Source: Ferruginibacter sp.
Lineage (GTDB): Bacteria; Bacteroidota; Bacteroidia; Chitinophagales; Chitinophagaceae
Direction of reading: 5' to 3'
Length of the DNA stretch: 5,848 nt
NCBI GenBank assembly: GCA_018882645.1
Contig: VERM01000108.1
Span: forward strand, 1-5,848
Shown in pieces: positions 1-5,624 of this stretch (positions within the stretch are counted from its first letter, which is position 1; each line of letters starts with the position of its first letter). The position numbers and the translations under genes were made by a program. The notes below the pieces were generated by a model that was not told where the DNA came from, did not search any database, and worked only from the letters and a program-made list of their open reading frames with translations.

Positions 1-774
1 AGCCTGAACCTTACTTATAGCAGGAGAATAGACCGGCCTACTTATCAGGATTTGAATCCTTTTGAAAATAAACTGGATGAACTTACTTTTAGAAAGGGGA
101 ATGCTTTTTTAAAACCTCAGTATTCCAACAATATTGAAATTACTCATGTTTTTTTGGGTTTGATAAATACCACTTTGGGCTATAGTCATGTGAAAGACTT
201 TGCTACTGATATTACAGATACAATTAAAAACGCAACATACTTACAACAAAGAAATATTGCCACACAGCATGTATTTAATGCAAGCATCGGAGCTTCTACC
301 CCTATTAAAAAATGGTGGAATGGGTATGTCAATATTTATTTCAATTTTCAACGCCTTTCAGGAAAGATAGGAGACAATGTATTAAGGCTGGATGTGCCTT
401 CTTATGGCGCAAATCTTCAACAAAGCTTTACGCTAGGTAAGGAATATACAGCCGAGTTAAGCGGATGGTTTAATGGGCATTCTGTTTGGGGTGGGTCATG
501 GCGAACAAAACCACAAGGCGCTATTGATTTGGGACTGCAGAAATTATTATTCCAAAAAACCGCCTCCGTCAAATTGTCCATAACTGATATTTTTTTTACA
601 GCCCCCTGGAGATCTCAAAATAATTTCGGCGGACTGTCTGTCAATGGCAATGGTAACTGGGAAAGTCGTACCTTTCGCATAAGTTTCAATTGGCGCTTCG
701 GAAGTGCACAGATCAAGGCTTCAAGAGAAAGAAAAACCGGAATGGAAACAGAGTCTAAGCGAATTAAAAATTGA
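1..774 (+). CDS. TonB-dependent receptor-like outer-membrane beta-barrel protein, C-terminal part (5' end outside window)
   Basis: The frame is open from base 1 and the true start lies upstream; 257 codons are visible before TGA. The first visible residues read YSRRIDRPTYQDLNPF, followed by KGNAFLKPQYSNN. This is the conserved late-barrel signature of the Bacteroidota outer-membrane barrel family (OMP_b-brl_3, PF14905), whose members are TonB-dependent receptor-like proteins with an N-terminal carboxypeptidase-like domain and plug that would lie outside the window. The rest alternates short aromatic-rich strands (YVNIYFNF, YTAELSGWFNG) with loops, as expected for a barrel. The last strand, FRISFNWRFG, is followed by a basic tail with RERKTGMETE, the usual ending of this family, so the C-terminus looks complete. 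The likely role is import or binding of an unidentified ligand at the outer membrane. No SusD-like partner follows, which argues against a SusC glycan system. The DoxX gene starts 5 nt after the stop. Confidence 0.88.
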   Translation, partial: SLNLTYSRRIDRPTYQDLNPFENKLDELTFRKGNAFLKPQYSNNIEITHVFLGLINTTLGYSHVKDFATDITDTIKNATYLQQRNIATQHVFNASIGASTPIKKWWNGYVNIYFNFQRLSGKIGDNVLRLDVPSYGANLQQSFTLGKEYTAELSGWFNGHSVWGGSWRTKPQGAIDLGLQKLLFQKTASVKLSITDIFFTAPWRSQNNFGGLSVNGNGNWESRTFRISFNWRFGSAQIKASRERKTGMETESKRIKN

Positions 775-779
775 TCAAT

Positions 780-1160
780 ATGAAAAAATATCAAAACTTG
801 GGACTAGCCATTTTGAGAATTGGAATTTCGATTCTTATGATGCGCCATGGGTTTGAAAAGTTCCAAGAGTTATTCATTTCGGCTGAACCTGTAAAATTTT
901 GGATGTTTACAGGAAAAATGGCATGGGTAATGCTTTTTCTGGCCATGTTTGGAGAGCTTATTGCTCCTATCTTCATCATTTTAGGGTATAAGACCCGATG
1001 GGCTGCCGTTCCTGCAGTCATAACCATGGCAGTTGCTGCTTTTCTGTATCATGCAGGACATCCCATTGAAAAAATGGAACATTCTTTATTGTATTTTATT
1101 GGGTTTATGACAGTATTGTTATGCGGTCCCGGTGAATGGAGTGTAGACGGCAAAAAATAA
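780..1160 (+). CDS. DoxX family integral membrane protein
   Basis: A 126-residue hydrophobic protein with four predicted membrane helices at about residues 7-21, 49-69, 73-91 and 101-116. Family features are LRIGISILMMRHGFEK near the N-terminus (residues 12-27), a Glu in FGELIAP (E59), the LGYKTRWAA turn after helix 2, a His-containing segment (H91, H94) and the terminal GPGEWSVD (116-123). Length is normal for single-domain DoxX proteins. Some DoxX proteins take part in membrane redox or thiol homeostasis (the mycobacterial DoxX links superoxide dismutase and a sulfurtransferase); the function of this one cannot be told from sequence. I chose ATG at 780. A TTG at 771 overlapping the receptor stop would add three residues but is less likely. 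The 5-nt gap to the receptor gene suggests co-transcription. Confidence 0.9.
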   Translation: MKKYQNLGLAILRIGISILMMRHGFEKFQELFISAEPVKFWMFTGKMAWVMLFLAMFGELIAPIFIILGYKTRWAAVPAVITMAVAAFLYHAGHPIEKMEHSLLYFIGFMTVLLCGPGEWSVDGKK

Positions 1161-1199
1161 TTTATTCTTTTAAAAATAGCCGCACCGATTAAATATTCT

Positions 1200-1238
1200 G
1201 GATCTTGTCGTTTTGAATTAGTTATTTTAGTTTGAAAA
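1200..1238 (+). promoter_or_regulatory. possible Bacteroidota-type promoter before the DCC-family gene
   Basis: A TTG at 1205-1207 is followed after 19 bases by TTAGTTTG (1227-1234). That is one mismatch from the Bacteroidota -7 consensus TAnnTTTG, and the spacing fits the -33/-7 arrangement. If real, transcription would begin within a few bases of the ATG at 1239, giving a nearly leaderless message. The 78-nt gap after the DoxX gene is long enough for a separate promoter. The match is weak and the region is AT-rich, so chance is a real alternative. Confidence 0.25.
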
Positions 1239-1631
1239 ATGAACATAGTAATCTTCGACGGGGTTTGTAATTTTTGCAATAAGTCTGTTCAGTGGATTAT
1301 CAGGCATGATAAAAACAATCAGATCAAGTTTGCAGCTCATCAAAGCGAAGCCGGAGTAAAATTACTGAATCAATATGGCTTGTCCACAAACGATATTGAT
1401 ACGGTTGTGCTTATCAAAGAAGGAATTGCCTATAAAAGATCCGATGCATTTATACAGATTTGCAGACTATTAAAAGGATTTCCAAGATATTTCTCTATCA
1501 TTCGGTTTATACCCCGATTTATCAGAGATTTTTTTTACAATATCATCGCAAAATACAGATATAAACTTTTCGGGAAAAAAGAACAATGTATGATTCCAAC
1601 TCCGGGAATCAAAGAAAAGTTTCTACATTAA
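1239..1631 (+). CDS. DCC family thiol-disulfide oxidoreductase-like protein (DUF393, YuxK-like)
   Basis: A 130-residue protein carrying the name-giving DCC signature near its N-terminus: FDGVCNFCN with D7, C10 and C13, so the CxxC pair is intact. Other family marks are the RSDA segment (residues 67-70), a region of aromatic and basic residues with YRYKLFGKK (106-114), and the C-terminal QCMIPTP (116-122) with a third Cys (C117). Length is typical of stand-alone members. The family is predicted to have a thioredoxin-like fold and thiol-disulfide exchange activity, but substrates are mostly unknown. There is no signal peptide, so it probably acts in the cytoplasm or at the inner face of the membrane. 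It lies downstream of a DoxX gene on the same strand, which may mean a shared redox role; that link is inference. ATG at 1239 is the only sensible start. Confidence 0.93.
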   Translation: MNIVIFDGVCNFCNKSVQWIIRHDKNNQIKFAAHQSEAGVKLLNQYGLSTNDIDTVVLIKEGIAYKRSDAFIQICRLLKGFPRYFSIIRFIPRFIRDFFYNIIAKYRYKLFGKKEQCMIPTPGIKEKFLH

Positions 1632-1656
1632 AAAAGCTTCAAACACACAAGTTTTT
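1631..1656. terminator. weak candidate bidirectional terminator between convergent genes
   Basis: The 53-nt gap between the converging DCC-family gene and the exported-protein gene contains AAAAAGCTT (1631-1639), a 9-nt loop, then AAGTTTTT (1649-1656). These can pair with one bulged G, giving an A-run on one side and a T-run on the other, as in a two-way terminator. The stem has only one G-C pair and would be unstable, so support is mostly positional. Confidence 0.22.
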
Positions 1657-1684
1657 AATCCTTTCAATACAATTAAATTCTAAA

Positions 1685-2203
1685 TTAGTACTCCGCAGGT
1701 GGGGGCTGCATCATACCTTTTCTGTTTCTTCCTCCGCCTGGGCCGAATCCATTTTGTAAGCGACGTCCCTTCATTCGGTCTACTCCACCATCAGGCTGAA
1801 ATCCATTTTGCATGCGATGTTCTTTGATTCGCTCTACAAGTTTTTTTCTGAATTCACCGTCTTTTCTAAAAAAACTATCTGTTCTCTCAGGACCAAGAAT
1901 TTTTTTAAAACGCTCAACATATTTCTTTTTTATGGTAAGAACGGTTTCTTCCCTTTCCAGTTCAGGTAGTTTTTTTTCATTTGCAGCTTTTATTTCTTTT
2001 TCATATTCGCTATGTACAGGCCAGAATTGTTGTGCCTCTGACTCGGTTAAATTCAGTTCCTGACTTACAAAAGCCACATACAGTGCCTTTATTTTTTTTT
2101 GTCTTTTTCCCTGTTCTTCGTCAATCTGTGATTTGGCATTCAGTGATATGAGCACTGAAAGAATGAGAATTAAAATCGATAGTGTTTTTTTGAATAGGCT
2201 CAT
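1685..2203 (-). CDS. exported helical protein with LT/FWP motif, third gene of sigma-factor cassette
   Basis: A 172-residue protein with a clear Sec signal peptide: basic MSLFKK, a hydrophobic core at residues 8-21, and probable cleavage around A23-S25. There is no lipobox Cys, so a soluble periplasmic protein is expected. The mature part is highly charged and probably all-helical, with LNLTESEAQQFWPVHSEYEKE (50-70) recalling the LTxxQ-like segment of Spy/CpxP-type proteins, then KKILGPERTDSFF (100-112) and GEFRKKL. Similar small exported proteins with LT..EAQ.FWP and LGP.R..FF occur next to sigma factors in Chitinophagaceae, as I recall. The tail is rich in Gly, Pro and Arg and holds two imperfect copies of a RMQNGFxPxGG unit. 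It starts 5 nt after the preceding gene's stop, so it is almost certainly in the same operon. A chaperone or stress-sensing role is plausible by analogy with CpxP/Spy, not shown. Confidence 0.82.
   Translation of the reverse strand: MSLFKKTLSILILILSVLISLNAKSQIDEEQGKRQKKIKALYVAFVSQELNLTESEAQQFWPVHSEYEKEIKAANEKKLPELEREETVLTIKKKYVERFKKILGPERTDSFFRKDGEFRKKLVERIKEHRMQNGFQPDGGVDRMKGRRLQNGFGPGGGRNRKGMMQPPPAEY
1730..1816 (-). repeat. imperfect duplicated coding segment in the exported protein's tail
   Basis: Residues 130-140 (RMQNGFQPDGG, bases 1784-1816) and 147-158 (RRLQNGFGPGGG, bases 1730-1765) are two copies of one Gly/Pro unit separated by VDRMKG. At DNA level the copies share an 11-bp identical core, AATCCATTTTG on the plus strand, and are otherwise diverged, so this is an old or degenerate internal duplication. 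Confidence 0.55.
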
Positions 2204-2208
2204 AGTGA

Positions 2209-2865
2209 TTAATTTCTAGTTGACTCGTTATTAATGTTGAATTTATTTAAATACTTATTAAGTGTTTCATCGTCAAATATATAGTCTTCCTCTTCAGGCA
2301 GTAAATCCTCATCAATAGAAGAAGCTACCAGAGCGGCATGAACATCTTCTCCATAAAAGTTAAGATATTCATTGATGTCTTTTTCATTTAATGTTTTTAT
2401 CTCTTCATCAAGACTTCCGGATTGAATGATTCTTTTCGCTTCCGCAAGAATCATTTTATTATCTGTAAAAGCATTATCTGAGATTTCATTCTTGTTATTT
2501 AAAAGACCGATTATGCTATAGCATGCAATTCCAATGATAATAACTGCCGCCATTTGTTTGAAAGGAACGAAGACTCTTTTTATCGGAACAATTTTTGCTG
2601 TTTTTTTTGCATTGATAATTTCATGAAGGGCATCAAAGTATCCCTGTGGCACATCATATACATTTACTTTTTGAATGCCATGAAAAATGGAAGGCATTTC
2701 ATCTTCTGAATTGTTGTCTTTATTGATTATTACGGTTAATTCCTCAGAAAATGTACTGAAATACGACGGAGGAATGTCTTTTTCATAAACATTTACCTTG
2801 GGTATGTTTGATACAAGACCACTTATGGATGATAATTCTTGTTGTATGTGATTTGCCTTCTCCAA
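2209..2865 (-). CDS. single-pass membrane protein, probable anti-sigma/regulatory partner of the adjacent ECF sigma factor
   Basis: A 218-residue protein with one membrane helix at about residues 104-121 (AAVIIIGIACYSIIGLL), preceded by a basic segment (KRVFVPFK), which puts the N-terminus in the cytoplasm and the C-terminus outside. The cytoplasmic part has two copies of a short motif: KVNVYEKDIPPSYF (23-36) and KVNVYDVPQGYF (66-77). The NVYxVPxGYF pattern recurs in proteins encoded after sigma factors in Bacteroidota. The external part is acidic and has two helix-like repeats ending in INEYLNF (164-170) and LNKYLNKF (202-209). It lacks the His/Cys zinc motif of classical ZAS anti-sigma domains, so membership in a known anti-sigma family is not visible. 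The role is inferred from topology and from its place 7 nt after the sigma gene and 5 nt before the exported-protein gene. Confidence 0.75.
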   Translation of the reverse strand: MEKANHIQQELSSISGLVSNIPKVNVYEKDIPPSYFSTFSEELTVIINKDNNSEDEMPSIFHGIQKVNVYDVPQGYFDALHEIINAKKTAKIVPIKRVFVPFKQMAAVIIIGIACYSIIGLLNNKNEISDNAFTDNKMILAEAKRIIQSGSLDEEIKTLNEKDINEYLNFYGEDVHAALVASSIDEDLLPEEEDYIFDDETLNKYLNKFNINNESTRN

Positions 2866-2872
2866 TTTTTTT

Positions 2873-3424
2873 CTAACGATTTAAAATATAATGTTCAATT
2901 TTTTTTACGGCATGATGATAACTGGCCTTCAAAGCACCTTCACTTGTTTCCAATACTTCGCTCATTGTTTCATATGGCATTTCTTCAAAATACCTCAGAT
3001 TGAATACAGCTCTTTGTTTTTCTGGCAACTGTTGAATTGCCAACTGTAATTTCCACTCCAGTTTATTTCCGTCAAAATGTTCGCTTGCCCTGATGGAATG
3101 AGTAGGCGAACTTTCCGAGTCGCTCATGGAAACACTCGAATATTTTTTCTGTTTTTCAAGGAAGCTGATGCTTTCATTGGTTGCAATACGGTATAGCCAT
3201 GTATACAGCTGGCTCTCCTCTCTGAAACCATCTAGGCTTTTCCATACTTTAATAAACAGATTTTGTAATACATCGTTGGTATCATCATGCTGAACCACCA
3301 TTCTCCTGATGTGCCAATATAATTTTTCCTGATATTTTTTTAGAATGCCATTAAAGGCTGCTTCCTTGGTGGAAGCCTCTCTAAACTGTTTAATCAGAAT
3401 ACTGTCATCTAATTGATCAGCCAT
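2873..3424 (-). CDS. ECF-type RNA polymerase sigma factor (sigma-70 family)
   Basis: A 183-residue protein of normal ECF size with both required domains. Region 2 covers about residues 22-92, with DDTNDVLQNLFIKVWKSL (47-64), then FREESQLYTWLYRIATNES (67-85), the core-binding and -10-recognition part. Region 4 covers about 126-178, with LPEKQRAVFNLRYFEEMPYE (133-152) followed by the helix-turn-helix LETSEGALKASYHHAVKKIE (158-177). A polar linker (SVSMSDSESS) joins them. It directs core polymerase to an unknown, probably envelope-related regulon. It is the first gene of a three-gene unit with 5-7 nt gaps. The start ATG at 3424 gives the usual short N-terminal lead (MADQLDDSILIKQF). The 55-nt upstream gap contains a small perfect hairpin but no convincing -33/-7 promoter that I could see. 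Confidence 0.97.
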   Translation of the reverse strand: MADQLDDSILIKQFREASTKEAAFNGILKKYQEKLYWHIRRMVVQHDDTNDVLQNLFIKVWKSLDGFREESQLYTWLYRIATNESISFLEKQKKYSSVSMSDSESSPTHSIRASEHFDGNKLEWKLQLAIQQLPEKQRAVFNLRYFEEMPYETMSEVLETSEGALKASYHHAVKKIEHYILNR

Positions 3425-3436
3425 AGAAAATTTTAG

Positions 3437-3451
3437 GTCTGAAAATCAGAC
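3437..3451. repeat. small perfect inverted repeat in the sigma-factor upstream gap
   Basis: GTCTG (3437-3441), loop AAAAT, CAGAC (3447-3451) form a perfect 5-bp stem in the 55-nt gap between the transketolase-subunit stop and the sigma-factor start. On the minus strand it lies 13-27 nt before the sigma ATG and is followed by AT-rich sequence with an AAAATTTT run. It could be a weak terminator for the transketolase gene, an mRNA leader hairpin near the sigma start, or chance. Confidence 0.35.
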
Positions 3452-3479
3452 GAAGAAAATAACAGAAGGTTTAATTGGG

Positions 3480-4436
3480 CTAACTTTTTCTCTGAATTGC
3501 TTTTTCTGCCGCTTTGATGATACTGTCAGCATCCAACCCATATTTAATTAGGAGTTCAGACGGTTTGCCACTCTCGCCAAAAGTATCGTTGGTGCCTACA
3601 AATTCGATGGGGATTGGTTGATTTTTGGCAGCTATTTGAGCGATGCTATCGCCCAGGCCACCAATAATATTATGCTCCTCGGCCGTTACGGCACATTTGG
3701 TTTTTTTTATTGATGTAACTACAGCCTCCTCATCGATAGGCTTTATGGTATGAATATTGATTATTTCAACACTGATGCCTTTTGATTGCAGTATTTTTCC
3801 CGCTTCTATAGCTTGCCAAACCAGATGGCCGCATGCGAAAATAGAAACATCCGTTCCATTGCATATTGTTTGTGCTTTTCCCAACACAAAGTCTTCTTCT
3901 TTCGTAAAAATAGGCCATACAGGTCTTCCGAATCGCAGATATACAGGGCCTTCATAATCGGCAATTGCTTTTGTGGCGGCCTTGGTCTGATTGTAATCTG
4001 CAGGTACCACAACGGTCATGCCGGGAAGCATCTTCATCAATCCGATGTCTTCCAATATTTGATGAGTGGCGCCGTCTTCGCCAAGTGTAAGTCCGGCGTG
4101 AGAAGCGCAAATCTTTACGTTTTTCCCGCTGTAGGCAATACTTTGTCTGATTTGATCGTACACTCTCCCGGTAGAGAAGTTGGCAAAGGTGGTTGTGTAC
4201 GGTATTTTTCCGCCAATGGTCAACCCCGCTGCAATACCCATCATATTGGCTTCAGCAATACCACACTGGATAAATCTTTCAGGAAACTCTTTCATGAATC
4301 CGTTCAACTTCAGCGAACCGGCCAAATCGGCTGTCAGGGCAACGATTTTATCATTTTTTCGGGCTGCCTCAAGTATTCCATCTCCAAATCCGCTTCTGGT
4401 ATCTTTATTTCCGGTAATTTGTATATTCTCCAGCAT
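3480..4436 (-). CDS. transketolase, C-terminal subunit (pyrimidine-binding plus C-terminal domains)
   Basis: At 318 residues this is half of a full transketolase (about 650), matching the separate C-terminal subunit of split enzymes. The pyrimidine-binding domain (about 8-175) has DLAGSLK (37-43), GIAEANM with the likely catalytic Glu E62 that activates thiamine diphosphate, the GEDGATHQ motif (119-126) and YLRFGRP (166-172). The C-terminal domain (about 185-310) has HTIKPID (229-235), TAEEHNIIGGLG (251-262) and TFGESGKPSELL (285-296). With its N-terminal partner it would transfer two-carbon ketol units in the non-oxidative pentose phosphate pathway in the cytoplasm. The N-terminal subunit, which supplies the diphosphate- and metal-binding domain, would be expected just upstream, but galE is there instead. 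The galE stop is 63 nt before this ATG. No frameshift or missing motif is seen, so the gene looks functional. Confidence 0.94.
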   Translation of the reverse strand: MLENIQITGNKDTRSGFGDGILEAARKNDKIVALTADLAGSLKLNGFMKEFPERFIQCGIAEANMMGIAAGLTIGGKIPYTTTFANFSTGRVYDQIRQSIAYSGKNVKICASHAGLTLGEDGATHQILEDIGLMKMLPGMTVVVPADYNQTKAATKAIADYEGPVYLRFGRPVWPIFTKEEDFVLGKAQTICNGTDVSIFACGHLVWQAIEAGKILQSKGISVEIINIHTIKPIDEEAVVTSIKKTKCAVTAEEHNIIGGLGDSIAQIAAKNQPIPIEFVGTNDTFGESGKPSELLIKYGLDADSIIKAAEKAIQRKS

Positions 4437-4499
4437 TGTATTTTTTTGCGCAAGATACTTGGTAATTCCCTAATATAAAAATGGCGTTTGTATGGCTTC

Positions 4500-5513
4500 T
4501 TATTTCAGCTTAAGTTCCCACTCCCATGCGGTTTTCATCATGTCATCCAAATTGAATTTAGGTATCCAGCCAAGTATTTTCTTCGCTTTTTCATTATTCG
4601 CATAGATACCGATTACATCTCCGGATCTTCTGCCGGCAATAATATAATTCAGTTTTTGGCCGCTTACTTTTTCAAAGGTTTGAATGGCTTCCAATACGGT
4701 ATATCCGTTTCCGGTTCCAAGATTGAATACCTCACAGTTCGACTTATTTTTTTTCTCTATCAGATAATTGAGCGCCAGGGTATGCGCATGAGCGATATCT
4801 GAAACATGAATGAAGTCTCTCACACAACTGCCGTCTCTTGTGGGATAATCATTTCCGAAAACCTGCATCTGAGGAAGTTTTCCAATTGCAGTTTGTGTGA
4901 TGGCCGGAACCAGATTCGCTGGGCGGCCAATAGGAATCTCTCCTATTTCAATTGATGGATGTGCGCCAACAGGATTAAAATAGCGCAGCAAAATTGATTG
5001 AATTTTATTGCTGTTTACCGTTTGCTGCACAATTTGTTCGCCCATTTGTTTGGTAGATCCATAAGGCGATTCTGCCTGTTTTAATGCCGTTTCTTCTGTC
5101 ACAGGTGTTTCATCGGGATTGCCATATACCGTGCAGGAGGATGAAAATACAAAATTGGACACATTGAATTCCTCACAACAACGCAGAATATTGGTTAGTG
5201 AATTGTTATTGTTTTCAAAATACATAAGTGGGTTTGAAACCGATTCGCCTACAGACTTGTAAGCGGCGAAATGGATAACGCCAGCGATATCAGGATTCTC
5301 CTGAAAAATTGCATGGGTGTCATCAAATATGCAGAGGTCGACATGATAATTTTTTATCGATTTGCCTGTGATTTTTTCTACACCTTTTAGTATAGATGGA
5401 TTGCTTCTGCTGTTATTATCTGCTGAAATCACATCATACCCGTTTTGCAATAAATCCACGATGGTATGAGACCCGATATATCCACATCCTCCGGTGACCA
5501 GAATTTTACTCAT
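4500..5513 (-). CDS. galE: UDP-glucose 4-epimerase
   Basis: A 337-residue short-chain dehydrogenase/reductase-fold enzyme of normal GalE length. The NAD-binding Rossmann motif is TGGCGYIGSH (7-16), followed by ADNNSRSNP (31-39), HFAAYKSVGES (81-91), SSSCTVYG (124-131), and the catalytic YGSTK with Y151 and K155. S126 lines up with E. coli GalE S124. RYFNPVGAHPS (177-187) and the C-terminal substrate-binding part with RDGSCVRDFIHVSDI (226-240), GRRSGDV (294-300) and YANNEKA (304-310) are all present. It interconverts UDP-glucose and UDP-galactose in the cytoplasm, feeding galactose use and surface polysaccharide synthesis. The residue at the sugar gate (E. coli Y299, human C307) appears to be I303. 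It lies 63 nt upstream of the transketolase subunit on the same strand and 111 nt after the phosphate transporter gene, so co-transcription with the former is possible. Confidence 0.97.
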   Translation of the reverse strand: MSKILVTGGCGYIGSHTIVDLLQNGYDVISADNNSRSNPSILKGVEKITGKSIKNYHVDLCIFDDTHAIFQENPDIAGVIHFAAYKSVGESVSNPLMYFENNNNSLTNILRCCEEFNVSNFVFSSSCTVYGNPDETPVTEETALKQAESPYGSTKQMGEQIVQQTVNSNKIQSILLRYFNPVGAHPSIEIGEIPIGRPANLVPAITQTAIGKLPQMQVFGNDYPTRDGSCVRDFIHVSDIAHAHTLALNYLIEKKNKSNCEVFNLGTGNGYTVLEAIQTFEKVSGQKLNYIIAGRRSGDVIGIYANNEKAKKILGWIPKFNLDDMMKTAWEWELKLK

Positions 5514-5624
5514 AAATATTTTATTTGTTTATCATCAGAATGCAAAGAAAGTAAAAAATTATCCATCAAAGGATGATTCATTACATAGTTTTAAATTTTA
5601 TAAATCCAGCTATTGCAATTACGA

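Noticed and set aside
52..54. TTG as start codon of the first gene
   Set aside because: The frame is open and matches the family upstream of it (YSRRIDRP at residues 6-13 from base 1), so the gene is cut by the window edge and does not start here.
1049..1279. Minus-strand open frame spanning the DoxX end, the gap and the DCC start
   Set aside because: It overlaps two well-supported plus-strand genes and shows no domain or export signal.
1812..2063. Plus-strand open frame rich in Ser and Phe
   Set aside because: It is antisense to the Lys/Glu-rich exported protein; its Ser/Phe richness is what the complement of Lys/Glu codons gives.
2092..2100. Run of nine T (nine A on the coding strand) in the exported-protein gene as a phase-variation tract
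   Set aside because: It encodes Lys-Lys-Ile in a Lys-rich stretch of an intact frame in an AT-rich genome; similar shorter runs are common throughout the window.
3786..4478. 230-codon open frame on the plus strand
   Set aside because: It lies wholly antisense to the transketolase subunit and its upstream gap, has no recognisable family, and its composition reads like a reverse-frame shadow.
4488..4802. Plus-strand open frame of 104 codons
   Set aside because: It is antisense to the 3' end of galE, which is strongly supported by motifs.
5514..5624. Promoter or terminator between the phosphate transporter gene and galE
   Set aside because: A TTTCTTTG box on the minus strand (5543-5550) lies only 16 nt from the nearest TTTG, too close for the usual spacing, and the CATC/GATG stem at 5564-5575 is only 4 bp; nothing here is firm enough to annotate.
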